From contig NZ_BSTJ01000006.1 of NCBI RefSeq assembly GCF_030269445.1, positions 529,564 through 593,563 of the forward strand: a stretch of 64,000 nucleotides of DNA. The letters run 5' to 3'. A program made the translations under genes and the position numbers. Shown one piece after another: positions 27,781 through 36,168 of the stretch. Position 1 is the stretch's first letter. Each line of letters starts with the position of its first letter. The DNA comes from Actinoallomurus iriomotensis (GTDB lineage Bacteria > Actinomycetota > Actinomycetes > Streptosporangiales > Streptosporangiaceae). The notes under the pieces were generated by a model, which was given only the letters and a program-made list of their open reading frames with translations, made no database searches and had not been told where the DNA came from.

Positions 27781-27817
27781 ACCCCCGTGGGTGTGCCTAG
27801 TCCACGCCCACGGGGGT
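27781..27817 (+). terminator. Hairpin terminator after the pseudo-PBP gene
   Basis: ACCCCCGTGGGTGTG pairs with CCACGCCCACGGGGGT around a short loop, followed by a T-rich stretch (TTCTCATCTTCTCTCTCTG). It lies 200 bases after the PBP-like gene and 120 before ssrA. Confidence 0.6.
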
Positions 27818-27936
27818 TCTCATCTTCTCTCTCTGTGTTCGGTGTCCACGGCCGGGAATCACGTTGGCGTGGGGTGCGTTGTACGTGTACGGTCGGTCTG
27901 GTGGGTGCCTGCGGGTGCCCGTTGACAACTGAACAT

Positions 27937-28308
27937 GGGGGTGATCGGTTTCGACTTCGGTATGTCGAGACATGGGGAAGCGGGCCGAGGGTTGCGGTTG
28001 TGACCTCGTAAATCCTGTAACCGCAAAACAACAAGTGCCAACTCTAAGCGCACTCAGTTCGCCCTCGCCGCCTGAGGCTAGGTAGCGAACTTGTCAGCCC
28101 GAGAGCGTCTCCGACTCGGGACCTGGCATCGTAAGGAGACTCAACCTGTAGTCCCGGCCGCGGGAACAACAGGGAAACCAAACAGCGGCTGAGCCTGTCG
28201 GCGACACGCCTGCGTGAGCGCCGGGGCTGAGAAAACGCCAAGCAGGCTGCGCCCGGAGAAGCCCTGTCTTGGTACCGAAGGACGCGGGTTCGATTCCCGC
28301 CACCTCCA
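27937..28308 (+). ncRNA. ssrA: Transfer-messenger RNA (tmRNA)
   Basis: The 5' end GGGGGTGATCGG with TTTCGAC is the tmRNA start and pairs over 7 bp with CACCTCC at 28301–28307; A28308 is the discriminator and CCA is not encoded. The T-arm GCGGGTTCGATTCCCGC precedes it. The tag reading frame runs from GCC at 28037 to TGA at 28073 and encodes ANSKRTQFALAA, ending in the ClpXP-type signal ALAA. The size, 372 nt, is normal. Together with SmpB it rescues stalled ribosomes. The 3' end is a common attachment site for genomic islands. Confidence 0.96.
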
Positions 28309-28320
28309 CTGCACAATTAA

Positions 28321-28356
28321 GGCTCGGCCGTAACTGGAGTTATGGCCGAGCTTTTG
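28321..28356 (+). terminator. Intrinsic terminator of ssrA
   Basis: GCTCGGCC (28322–28329) and GGCCGAGC (28344–28351) form a perfect 8-bp stem, extended by partial pairing of GTAACT with AGTTAT, followed by TTTT. It starts 13 bases after the tmRNA end. Confidence 0.9.
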
Positions 28357-28515
28357 CTTGTGTCCGGTTATGTGTTGAGTTCGGCGATACCAGAGCCGGA
28401 GGCTCGGCAACATCCTCTTCTGCCGATGAGCGGGTGCGTTGAGGTTGCGGGTGCCGATGCTCCGCTGTCTACGAACGCGCCCCCTCCTGCCGTCTCCAGC
28501 CGGTAGTGTCGCGGG

Positions 28516-29790
28516 GTGACCACGAGTGCCGGTCCCGGAACTGACCGTCCGCAGGATCAACGGCGATGGACGTGGGAGCATCCGGACGGCCCGCACTGGC
28601 TGCTCCTTGGCGATGTCGGCTTCGAAGGCTCCTGCGAGGACGACATCCCGCTGGCACTGTGCACGGAGATCGAAGGACTGTTCGTTGACCTGCCCCCCCG
28701 GCAACGGGAGCGGTTTACGCTCGTCGGCTGCACCCCCGGCGGTGCGCTGGCCGACCTACTCGACCGACTGCCGGTCGAGGCCCTCGGCACCGAGCGGGCC
28801 TGGCTGGGGGACATCTGTATAACGGGGCCTCCACCACCGCCAGGAACGCCGCCATCCTGGTGGGGCGAGGATCTCAGCGACGTTATCGTCCTCGCGCAAC
28901 GGCCAAACCCCACGATGCCGGAAACCGTGGACATCGATCTCGACGGGTTCGTCCACATCTACGACCGCACGGACGCTGTGAAACGTCCCGGCGACGTCAC
29001 CGAATTCGTCCTTCTGAGCCGGGACGAGATGCCCTACGGCACCTGCAGCGATGTCACCGGCGTGTTCCGCGAGCAGGCCGCATCGCCGGTGCCGCAGGTC
29101 CGGCTTCTCGGCTGCCGGCCAGAAACCCCTATGCTGACCGCGCTCGATGCGGTCGGACAGGCGACCGAGGCCGGCCTGCGGCGCCGTCGGATCCGCGCCG
29201 AGGTGTACCGGGTCGCCGTCGATGGTTCGGCCGGCCGCGTGATCGACGCCGTGGTTTCCGGAACGGTCGAGGCAGGCGAGCCGTCCCGGCTCGGTACCGG
29301 GCTTATTGACGTGACCGTCGACAGCGACCCACGGGAACCGCTGCCGAGCGGGATCCTCGGCATCCTGGAGCACTGGAATGCCGGACGGCCCGCTGAGAAG
29401 AGTCTGTGGGCCGGCTACGACCGGGAGCTGCGCCACCACTGGGCCGGAGTGGCGCTCGCCCACCGATCCAATATGCCGGACCGGCCGGCCGGCACCACCT
29501 ACGATCTCGACGGCCGGTTCGTGACCGACATCGAAGGGTTCTACTGCGCAATCGGCGAGGCGATCAACGGTCCAGGCGGATATTTCGGCTGGAACCTCGA
29601 CGCCCTCGACGACTGTCTCCGCGGGAGGTTCGGTGCGCGGGCACCGTTTCGGCTGGTCTGGCACGACTCGGCCATCGCCCGCAGGCACCTCGTCGCCGGC
29701 TACGACCGGCGCCGGCTGGCCCCGGCGATCACCTTGGAATATCTGCTGGGCATGCTCGCGGCGCACCATGTCGAGGTCGTCTTGCGCTGA
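28516..29790 (+). CDS. Barstar-domain protein with duplicated N-terminal domain
   Basis: 424 residues from GTG at 28516; there is no clear ribosome site, so it may be leaderless. The last 100 residues are a barstar (barnase inhibitor) domain: TYDLDGRFVTDIEGFYCAIG followed by the hallmark GYFGWNLDALDDCLRGRFG near residue 355. Two related N-terminal units precede it: LALCTEIEGLFVD with FTLVGC, and YGTCSDVTGVFRE with VRLLGC. It probably neutralises a barnase-like RNase or acts as an immunity protein. No such RNase gene is in the window. It is the first gene after ssrA in the accessory region. Confidence 0.8.
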   Translation: MTTSAGPGTDRPQDQRRWTWEHPDGPHWLLLGDVGFEGSCEDDIPLALCTEIEGLFVDLPPRQRERFTLVGCTPGGALADLLDRLPVEALGTERAWLGDICITGPPPPPGTPPSWWGEDLSDVIVLAQRPNPTMPETVDIDLDGFVHIYDRTDAVKRPGDVTEFVLLSRDEMPYGTCSDVTGVFREQAASPVPQVRLLGCRPETPMLTALDAVGQATEAGLRRRRIRAEVYRVAVDGSAGRVIDAVVSGTVEAGEPSRLGTGLIDVTVDSDPREPLPSGILGILEHWNAGRPAEKSLWAGYDRELRHHWAGVALAHRSNMPDRPAGTTYDLDGRFVTDIEGFYCAIGEAINGPGGYFGWNLDALDDCLRGRFGARAPFRLVWHDSAIARRHLVAGYDRRRLAPAITLEYLLGMLAAHHVEVVLR

Positions 29791-30024
29791 GCCGTGAGCC
29801 GACACCGACGGCGACCGACCACGTCACCTGCTCGAAGCCAGCGAAGGACTGGAACCAGACCGCGCAGGCAGCCACCCCACCAATCGCCCCTGATCGGGTG
29901 CGCCCCCATGCCGCAATTCGACGTCGGCTCGGCCACTCACCGCTAAGGGCCGGGCTCTTTACGCGGCTGAGGATCTCGACTGGCCAGCTCGCTATGGCGT
30001 AGCCGTGAACGTCCTCTTCTGCCG

Positions 30025-30072
30025 CAGACCGTGCGCTCGGTCCAGCCGCCGGTTTGGGCTGGCCGCCACCAG
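30025..30072. repeat. Short dispersed repeat, copy 1
   Basis: AGACCGTGCGCTCGGTCCAG and the following bases up to GGCCGCCACC match 34969–35016 at most positions. The element holds a small inverted repeat (GGTCCAGCC against GGGCTGGCC). It is probably a fragment of a decayed element shared by the island. Confidence 0.5.
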
Positions 30073-30129
30073 CTCTACGGGGTGAATCGTCTATCGAGAC
30101 CTGAGAGCAGCGCTATGAGCTGGTCGTCT

Positions 30130-30366
30130 GTGTTCGAGTAAGCGGTGGTTAGGTCCACGCGGACCTGGGATCGGTGTGGTCGGCGACTTTGTCGCCTTCC
30201 CTCCGGTCCTTCGTCATTTCTGCCCAGGGGGCGACCCCCTGGAACCCCGATGTGAGGGGCTCCGCCCCCCACAGCGCCCCGCGGGTTGTTGTCGGAGGAG
30301 GGTCACATTCGTTCGACGGCGTTGTTGTCCACTGCTCGTGAGGGCGGTGGGGAGCAGCGCCGTTGT
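30130..30366. repeat. Hairpin-rich island repeat, copy 1 (full)
   Basis: Starts TGTTCGAGTAAGCGG and ends near CAGCGCCGTTG. Inside are GTCGGCGACTTTGTCGCC, the perfect hairpin CCAGGGGGCGACCCCCTGG, GGGGCTCCGCCCC, then GACGGCGTTGTT with its near-inverse at the end. It is almost identical to 32098–32337 and related to copies near 33.1, 37.7 and 43.6 kb. No coding content; it lies upstream of the pentapeptide-repeat gene. Confidence 0.85.
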
Positions 30367-30482
30367 CGTGTGGTTCGGCTCCTGCGCACTGGAAGAGCTA
30401 GCGAAAGCGCTGGCCCACAAGCCACGCGCCGCGATCGCGGTACGGTGCTGACCGGCAGACGGTTTTGGGGGGGCGGCGTGGC

Positions 30483-31331
30483 GTGAGCGGAGCGTTCCGA
30501 ATGGACGCGGCCCAGATGGGGCTGCGCCGGTACTGGCTGGCCCGGGGCGCGTTGAACGGTGGGCGTTTCGAGGTGCCGGACAGTGACCTCGATGTCAGCT
30601 TTGCTCGTGCCCGGATGGTCGATGTCGACTTTTCCGGGCTGAGGCTTTTCCGCTTTGCGGCGCACGACTCCGTGTTCGAGCGCTGTGACTTTTCCCAGGC
30701 CGCGTTCGACAACGTCAGTTTCGGCGCCACTGCCGCTGATGGGCGGTGGGACCGAGGCACCTGGCCGGCGACGTTGTACCGGGAGTGCGTCTTCGCTCGC
30801 ACACGGATACCTCCGCAGGCCTTTTTTGGCAACGCCCGGTTCGAGCGTTGCGTATTCGACGGCGCCCGCCTGCGCGACTTGATCCATACACATACGGCGC
30901 AGTTCGTCGAGTGCAGGTTCCGCGGCAAGATCCAAGACGCGAACTTCTGGGGTAGACCCACAAAACACACTGCGGCGCTCGGCCGAGACCGCAACGCCTT
31001 TACCGGTAACGACTTCACGGGCGCGGACCTGATCGATGTTGGGTTCAGACACATCGACCTGCATGCCCAGAGATTTCCCGGCCTACCCGACTACGCCGTC
31101 TTGGATCGCGTTGATCAGCGTGTAAAGGGCGCGCTGGCCGCGATGGCGGATTGGCCGGACGGCGAGGTCAAGACTAAGGCGGCACGGTCTCTGCGGTTCC
31201 AGGCCGACTGGGCGATCGCGTACAACAACGGGCACGCCGTGGTGTCTCGGAATTGGGTCGATCGGCGGCTGCCACCCGACGTCCGAGATCAGATCTTCTG
31301 GATGCTCGTCGGCGACAGCGAAGAGCAGTAG
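30483..31331 (+). CDS. Pentapeptide-repeat-like protein
   Basis: 282 residues from GTG at 30483 (ATG at 30501 possible). Irregular five-residue units of the A(D/N)LxF kind occur in the middle: ARARMVDVDFSGLRLFRF, SVFERCDFSQAAFDNVSF, ARFERCVFDGARLRDL and NDFTGADLIDVGF, spread over residues 40–190. They would build a right-handed quadrilateral helix. The last 80 residues are a separate helical part (SLRFQADWAIAYNNGHAVV). Related proteins range from gyrase-protecting DNA mimics to unknown immunity-type proteins. The repeat run is too broken here to predict DNA mimicry. No signal peptide. Confidence 0.65.
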   Translation: MSGAFRMDAAQMGLRRYWLARGALNGGRFEVPDSDLDVSFARARMVDVDFSGLRLFRFAAHDSVFERCDFSQAAFDNVSFGATAADGRWDRGTWPATLYRECVFARTRIPPQAFFGNARFERCVFDGARLRDLIHTHTAQFVECRFRGKIQDANFWGRPTKHTAALGRDRNAFTGNDFTGADLIDVGFRHIDLHAQRFPGLPDYAVLDRVDQRVKGALAAMADWPDGEVKTKAARSLRFQADWAIAYNNGHAVVSRNWVDRRLPPDVRDQIFWMLVGDSEEQ

Positions 31332-31543
31332 TAGATATCCCGACCGTTCGCCCTTGCCGCCCTTGCCAGGTCCCGTACCTGGACACGCCAGAGGGCTACC
31401 TGCCCGTTCATAAGCTCATCCTCGGCCAACCGCTCGCCGGAAACGCCGGCTAACGCCAAGGCGAACTGCGGCCGCATCCGCGTGAGCCACGGCCCGTCAG
31501 CATCGCCGGAGACCGCGGCGTCGTCACCGAAATCGCTGGGATC
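31332..31543. other. Intergenic stretch without recognisable gene
   Basis: Between the pentapeptide-repeat gene and the WD40 fragment. Short open frames exist in both directions but none shows a domain or a ribosome site. Confidence 0.4.
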
Positions 31544-31875
31544 CCGAAGATGGGCGCCTCCTCGCCACCGGCAGCCGCGACGAGACCGCCCGGTTGTGGA
31601 ATCCGGCGACCGGCGAACCGATCGGCAATCCCCTCACGGGGCACGCTAAGCCCGTGCGGGCGGTGGCGTTCAGTCCGGACGGGCGCCTCCTCGCCACCGG
31701 CAGCCATGACGGGACCGTCCGGTTGTGGAATCCGGCAACCGGTCAACTGATCGGCAACCCTCTCATGGGCCACACCAAGGGGGTGTGGGCGGTGGCGTTC
31801 AGTCCGGACGGGCGAACTCTGGCCGTCAGCAGCTTCGACGGGAACATCCGTTTGTGGCGCCAAATACCTCCATGA
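31544..31875 (+). pseudogene. C-terminal fragment of a WD40-repeat protein
   Basis: Codes for about 110 residues with two and a half WD40 blades: DGRLLATGSRDETARLWNP, then GHAKPVRAVAFSPDG with DGTVRLWNP, then GHTKGVWAVAFSPDG with DGNIRLW, and a stop at 31873. Upstream there is no start, signalling domain or further blade, while WD40 proteins need about seven blades. It is the 3' end of a larger gene, such as a WD40-linked kinase or NTPase, cut off on its 5' side. Confidence 0.75.
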
Positions 31876-32097
31876 TCCAGAGGCTTTGGGCTTGCGGGCA
31901 CAAAACCCGATATTCGGGCGGCTCGGCGGCTGGACGGTCGCTATCGCGTCATGTTGATCTTGATTTGCTGAATGGGTGCGGCCTTCGGGGCGCGGGCATT
32001 GCCGATCTTGATCGCTTCGCGGTTATAGGTGAGACCTCATGCGGAATGCGGAGGAAGTCTCTCAATATGTGCTCGAAGACCCCTGGCCGGGTCGTTC

Positions 32098-32337
32098 GTG
32101 TTCGAGTAAGCGGTCGTCAGGTCCACGCGGACCTGGGATCGGTGTGGTCGGCGACTTTGTCGCCTTCCATCCGGTCCTTCGTCATTTCTGCCCAGGGGGC
32201 GACCCCCTGGAACCCCCGATGTGAGGGGCTCCGCCCCCCACAGCCCCCCGCGGGTTGTTGTCGGAGGAGGGTCACATTCGTTCGACGGCGTTGTTCGGCC
32301 ACGGCTTGTGAGAGCGGTGGGAGCAGCGCCGTTGTTT
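32098..32337. repeat. Hairpin-rich island repeat, copy 2 (full)
   Basis: Nearly identical to copy 1 over the whole length, from GTGTTCGAGTAAGCGG to GCAGCGCCGTTG. It lies between the WD40 fragment and the 3' end of the DUF3995 gene. Small differences (GGCCACGGCTTGTGAGAG instead of GTCCACTGCTCGTGAGGG) show that the copies have diverged a little. Confidence 0.85.
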
Positions 32338-32389
32338 TATTTCTGCCGGGCACGGCCGTGGCCGCGCCCGTGTGCTCGTTCGCAGACGG

Positions 32390-32911
32390 TCAAACGCGTT
32401 GAAACTGGCGGGTTGCCGCGATCAGGGTGAGCCCTCCCAGTGCGAACCAGGGATTCCACAGGATGAGGCTCCAGTGTGTTTCCAGTGGGCCGACCGAGGA
32501 CGCGATTCCGCCGGCCCCGGTGAGGAGGACGAGTTCGAGCAGCAGCGCGCGAGCGAGCAGGACGGTACCGACCAGCCAGCCGAGAACCACCATCCCGCGG
32601 CGCAGCCCGCCGGAGGGCCGCCAACGAGCAAGCCCGACGCTGAACGCCACTCCAGCCAGGAGTACCAGGGCCACACCCCACAATCCGATCAGGACGAACG
32701 CATCTGGCCTGCGGGCTGCGAGGTCGGGTCCGGCCGACGATGCCAATCCGACGTCTCCGCCGACCGCCCAGTAAATGTGCACCACCGCGAACAGTGCACA
32801 CCAGGCACACGAGGCATAACCCCACGTCCTCGTATGCTGACCAGCTCCCGGATTGATCTTCACACCCGACCAACGCACGGTCAGGCCAAGGGAGTTCCGC
32901 CTGGCGACCAC
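32390..32911 (-). CDS. DUF3995-type integral membrane protein
   Basis: 173 residues from GTG at 32911. Four hydrophobic helices alternate with short loops; the first contains CALFAVVHIYWAVGG, the A..H.YWA.GG signature I associate with DUF3995. No catalytic residues and no known function. A stretch of its sequence (32553–32600, coding for LVGTVLLARALL) is also found at 35018–35070 as a detached fragment, evidence of shuffling in this region. Confidence 0.7.
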   Translation of the reverse strand: MVARRNSLGLTVRWSGVKINPGAGQHTRTWGYASCAWCALFAVVHIYWAVGGDVGLASSAGPDLAARRPDAFVLIGLWGVALVLLAGVAFSVGLARWRPSGGLRRGMVVLGWLVGTVLLARALLLELVLLTGAGGIASSVGPLETHWSLILWNPWFALGGLTLIAATRQFQRV

Positions 32912-33037
32912 GACCCGGCATACCCACCAACGGCGCAGGCGGGGGCACAGCGCCCCTGCCTGTCCGATGGTCGACCCGAGTGTTGAGCAAAGCCGTTGTG
33001 CCCACCGGGTCGCGTCACAGCCGCCGTGGTCGTAGAG

Positions 33038-33289
33038 GAGCGTCGAGCTTCGCTGGCAGCTCTGTGACCTGGCCGTTTTTGTTCGAGTAAGCGGTAGTTA
33101 GGTCCACGCGACTCCAGCGACCTGTGCCCTTTCGGCCGGGTCGTCGCTTCATGTTGGCCCAGGGGTGACCCCCTGGAACCCCGGATGTGAGCGGCTCCGC
33201 CTCCCCACAGGTGGCTGTCGGAGGAGGGCCATTCTTTCAAACGGCGTTGTTCGTCCACGGTTCTATGAGCGGTGGGGAGCAGCGCCGTT
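33038..33289. repeat. Hairpin-rich island repeat, copy 3 (diverged)
   Basis: Same order of elements: GTTCGAGTAAGCGGTAGTTAGG, GCCCAGGGGTGACCCCCTGG, GCGGCTCCGCCTCCCCACAG, ACGGCGTTGTTCG and GCAGCGCCGTT. The segment after GGTCCACGCG is replaced by other sequence. The 5' side (GAGCGTCGAGCTTCGC) matches the start of copy 5, so the real unit begins a little before the TTCGAGTAAGC core. Confidence 0.75.
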
Positions 33290-33538
33290 CATGCGTTCGG
33301 GGTCAGGTCGCCGCGAGGCGGTTGCGCGCTCCACAACGCCGCCTCCGAGGCTCTTCCGCGGCGTCCACCGTGCTCGCGGTGTCGCTGCCGAGGATCGATG
33401 CCAGCCAGTCCGCGTCTGCGGCGCCCATTCGCTGCGCAGGACGTTGAGCATGCCGGTCCCCTCGGATACCCAGTGGCGCGAGCCGATCACCGACGAGCAG
33501 TACCAGCGCGGCATTCGGACGTGAGCCTTCCCGGCGCG
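33290..33538. other. Intergenic remnant region
   Basis: Frames are open in several directions but none has a recognisable domain or a start with a ribosome site. It lies between the repeat and the 3' end of the truncated HxlR gene. Confidence 0.4.
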
Positions 33539-34141
33539 TCAGGGGACTTCCGATGAGCGGGCCGCGTTGTCGGCCCTCCCTCGTCCGTCCGCGGCGGCCT
33601 GCTCTGCATCGGCGCGTGCCCGGCTCTGCGCGACTGGGCGGAGACGGGCGAGCAGGTCGCGTCGACCGCTGGTGGACAGACCGAGTTGGCTGGCGATTTC
33701 GATATCGATCACGCCGGTGAGCAGCCCAAGGACGGCACGGGGCGGTCCTTCCAGGACGAGGTCGGGGTCGGTGGCGCGGCCGAGCCGGGTGTGGATCCGA
33801 CCGCCTCGCAGTTCGATGACGGCCAACTCGTCGGACGCGATGAGTTGTATGACTGCAGGCGGAGCATCGGGATCGGCGTCGGTGGTGAACCACGCCGGGG
33901 CGTAGGCCAGCCATTGAGCTTGGAACGCGTCGTCCGGCCGTTCGTCGGCCATGAACCGCAGCCCCCACAACCCGAGCGCCTTCAATACCGGCTCCAGCGC
34001 CAGACCGGTCTCGCTCAGCTTGTAGAGGACGGTTGCGACCGGCGGCGGTGCGTCCTCGCGAGTGATCAGCCCGGCGCCCTCGAGTTCTTTGAGGCGGGTC
34101 GACAGCGGCGCTGACCCCTGGCGATCCTCACCGGTTCTCAC
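33539..34141 (-). pseudogene. HxlR-family regulator lacking most of its DNA-binding domain
   Basis: 200 codons remain. LSTRLKELEGAGLITRE with VLYKLSETGLALEPVLKALGLWGLRFM is the second half of an HxlR winged helix, and the C-terminal 110 residues are the usual sterol-carrier-like domain (DAPPAVIQLIASDELAVIELRGG). HxlR proteins start with about 50 residues that include a cysteine and the first helices of the wing (MRTYxQxCPVAxA). Here MRTG is joined directly to GSAPLSTRL, so about 50 codons are missing. It can be read as one frame but probably no longer binds DNA. Confidence 0.65.
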
Positions 34142-34150
34142 GTCCTCAAC

Positions 34151-34270
34151 GTGACACCTTCCTCACAGGCGATCACCAAACTACCGCTCGCCTTGATCCC
34201 CACGGCTGCCGTCCTGCTGTTGCTCACGCTGCATATCACGGCGGCGTCGGTCGAGTCGTTCCGCAGATAG
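34151..34270 (+). CDS. Possible 39-residue membrane peptide or remnant of the HxlR target gene
   Basis: GTG at 34151 opens 39 codons to TAG at 34268. The product has one long hydrophobic helix (LALIPTAAVLLLLTLHITAA) and a short basic tail. It begins 10 bases from the truncated HxlR gene on the other strand, where HxlR targets normally start. It may be the shortened 3' end of the regulated gene, or not a gene at all. Confidence 0.25.
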   Translation: MTPSSQAITKLPLALIPTAAVLLLLTLHITAASVESFRR

Positions 34271-34321
34271 CGAAAGCGTGGGACTGCCGAGAAGCGGATG
34301 CTCAAGCCGGTCGAGCGAGCT

Positions 34322-34885
34322 TCAACCTTGGCAGCGAGCGCCCACTGATACGTGGACGGTGGCCGTCTCTTTCCCCGCGCGAATCTGCAAGGGCACACAG
34401 GCGGCCTCGTCCAGGGAGAATCCGCCAGGAAAGACCAGCCACCGACCGGAAGCCGCGGGCGGTGCCGGGCAGGCCGGGATATGCAAATCGGTGCTCCACT
34501 CAGGGGCGTGATTGCCCCAGGCGATGGAGAGGCGGGTGGCCCAGCTCGTCGGCACGGTCAGGTCGCCCTCACGTCCCGCATGGATGAGAAGTGCGGTCTT
34601 GGCGAAGAGGCGATGGGGGCCAATGCCATCTGTCCTGCCGACCTGCAGTGTCGACGTGATGTCCAGGCCTACCACGTCGAGAATGCCACGCTGCGGTCCG
34701 GTCGGTGACGACACCATGTCGATCGGACCAGAGCAGTCGAGATTGACCTGCCCCGGTGGCGCGGCGCCGCTGCCCGACGCGGCCGCTGCGCGCCCGCTGG
34801 GCGATACCGTGGGGTTCACCTTCCCCGTACACGCGGCTCCGGAGCACAAGGCGATCATCACGGCGACCTGAAGGACGGTCCGCAT
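34322..34885 (-). CDS. Predicted lipoprotein of unknown function
   Basis: 187 residues from ATG at 34885. The signal peptide MRTVLQVAVMIALCSGAAC ends in a lipobox (GAAC), followed by a Ser/Ala/Gly-rich linker to about residue 45. The mature domain of about 140 residues is beta-rich with cysteines at residues near 50, 140 and 160 that could pair outside the cell. No family is recognised. It is one of three lipoprotein genes in the island. Confidence 0.65.
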   Translation of the reverse strand: MRTVLQVAVMIALCSGAACTGKVNPTVSPSGRAAAASGSGAAPPGQVNLDCSGPIDMVSSPTGPQRGILDVVGLDITSTLQVGRTDGIGPHRLFAKTALLIHAGREGDLTVPTSWATRLSIAWGNHAPEWSTDLHIPACPAPPAASGRWLVFPGGFSLDEAACVPLQIRAGKETATVHVSVGARCQG

Positions 34886-35209
34886 GGTGGCCCTCCCGCC
34901 GCTACGCCATCCGAGCCATTCGACACATGACTACACCGTCGTCCCGCGCGAACGCGCTCATCTTCCCAAGACCGCGCGCTCGGCCCAGCCGTCCGTTTGG
35001 GCCGGCTGTCACCGACTGAGCGAGCAGGGCGGTACCGACCAGCCAGCCGAGAACCATTATCCCGCAGCCGTTCCTGCGCCGGCTGCGGGAGCAGGTGTTC
35101 GGGTAGGCAACCGGAATTCGGGAGGCCCTCATGGACGTGGGTCGGGAGACGGCTGAGCCCTTCCACAAGATGTCGACAATCTCTTATTTCGGCCGGACGT
35201 CTTTTCCGG
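34886..35209. other. Intergenic region with gene and repeat fragments
   Basis: Contains the short repeat at 34969–35016 and, immediately after, 35018–35070, which matches an internal part of the DUF3995 gene (GCGAGCAGG, then CGGTACCGACCAGCCAGCCG). From 35172 the sequence matches the upstream region of the intact lipoprotein gene at 37.85 kb. No intact gene. Confidence 0.6.
34969..35016. repeat. Short dispersed repeat, copy 2
   Basis: AAGACCGCGCGCTCGGCCCA and the following bases to GGCTGTCACC correspond to 30025–30072 with scattered changes. It is directly followed by a fragment of the DUF3995 gene. Confidence 0.5.
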
Positions 35210-35452
35210 GTGAGAACATCGATGTTCGGCTTCGGCCTGGTCTTTTTCGTCGTGTTGGGCGCCTCCGCCTGCGGAGGTGACGGTGGGGAGAAGGCTGCTG
35301 AGAACACGCCTCCGACCACGATCGCACCCCGGACGAGCGCCGCGACCGGTCCGTCCGCCGACGAGAAGGTCGTCTATCACGACGCGGTCGTCGGCAACGA
35401 CGTGACGGTGAGGACTTCTTCCTGCGGAGCTGCAAGCAGGTGCCGCGGAAGT
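35210..35452 (+). pseudogene. Broken copy of the lipoprotein gene at 37851–38195
   Basis: From GTG at 35210 the sequence is a near copy of the intact gene (signal peptide, lipobox GASAC, GDGGEKAAENTPP linker). It breaks at GACGTGACGGTGAGGAC, where 100 bases present in the intact copy are missing. Both deletion ends carry ACG(A/G)TG, so the loss probably occurred by recombination between these short repeats. As 100 is not a multiple of three, the last codons are out of frame. The untranslated flanks are duplicated too (35172–35503 against 37813–38243). Confidence 0.85.
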
Positions 35453-35649
35453 AGCGCCGGTACCCGGCGGCCGTGCCAGAGGTACCCGCGACGTACCTGA
35501 GTCCCAGGGTCTGTCCGGCGGATCATGCTGGTCGGCCCACCGGGCTGAATCGCTGTATCGACCCGCCGGGCAAGGAGCTGGGTGAAGCAGGTTGAGGCCG
35601 TCGATAAATCCCTCGACATGGGCCGCGGTGATCGGGGACGCTTCACGGG

Positions 35650-36156
35650 ATGACAAGAATCGATGACACACCGTCTGCGTGGGACGAGCGCACCCAGCTC
35701 ACCACGTTTCTCGACTACGCGCGTGACACCGCCCGCGCCAAATGTGAAGGCGTCTCTGCGGAGAACGCACGCAAGGCGCTCCTGCCGGGCTCACCGCTGA
35801 TGACCATGAGCGGAGTGATCAACCACCTCCGCTGGGTCGAGTACTACTGGTTCCAGGTGGTCTTCCTCGGCGAGGAAGACCGGGGCCCCTGGACCGAGGA
35901 GGACCCCGACCGCGAGATGCGTATCGCCGTCGACTTCCCGCTCACGCAGTTGCTCGACGAATACGCCGATCAGAGCGCCCGCTACCGCGAACTGGTCGCC
36001 GGGAACGGCCTGGACGAGCAGGCGCAGCGAGCCATCCGCAACGGCCTCCACGTCGACTTGCGCTGGATCCTCCTCCACCTCACCGAGGAGACGGCCCGCC
36101 ACAACGGCCATCTGGACATCCTGCGCGAGATGCTCGACGGCACGACCGGTGACTAG
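35650..36156 (+). CDS. DinB-family (DUF664) protein
   Basis: 168 residues from ATG at 35650. It is a four-helix bundle of the DinB/DUF664 group. MSGVINHLRWVEYYWFQVVF supplies the first metal histidine, and LLHLTEETARHNGHLDILREML the pair HxxxH near residues 150–154. Actinobacterial members are probably mycothiol-dependent transferases acting on thiols or xenobiotics. It stands alone between the broken lipoprotein and a transposase remnant. Confidence 0.85.
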   Translation: MTRIDDTPSAWDERTQLTTFLDYARDTARAKCEGVSAENARKALLPGSPLMTMSGVINHLRWVEYYWFQVVFLGEEDRGPWTEEDPDREMRIAVDFPLTQLLDEYADQSARYRELVAGNGLDEQAQRAIRNGLHVDLRWILLHLTEETARHNGHLDILREMLDGTTGD

Positions 36157-36168
36157 ATCTGGCGGAGA

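Larger units (their letters stand above)
29791..30482. other. Intergenic region containing repeats, no gene
   Basis: The first 230 bases contain only short remnants; 30025–30072 matches 34969–35016 (see repeat entries). From 30130 a full copy of the hairpin-rich island repeat fills most of the rest. Open frames here have no domain or conserved start. Confidence 0.6.

Noticed and set aside
27922..27927. TTGACA just before the tmRNA as its -35 element
   Set aside because: It ends only 9 bases before the mature 5' end, too close for a -35 unless the start is internal; the true promoter was not identified.
30483..31331. Qnr/MfpA-like gyrase-protecting pentapeptide protein
   Set aside because: The five-residue repeats are too interrupted and a distinct helical C-terminal domain is present.
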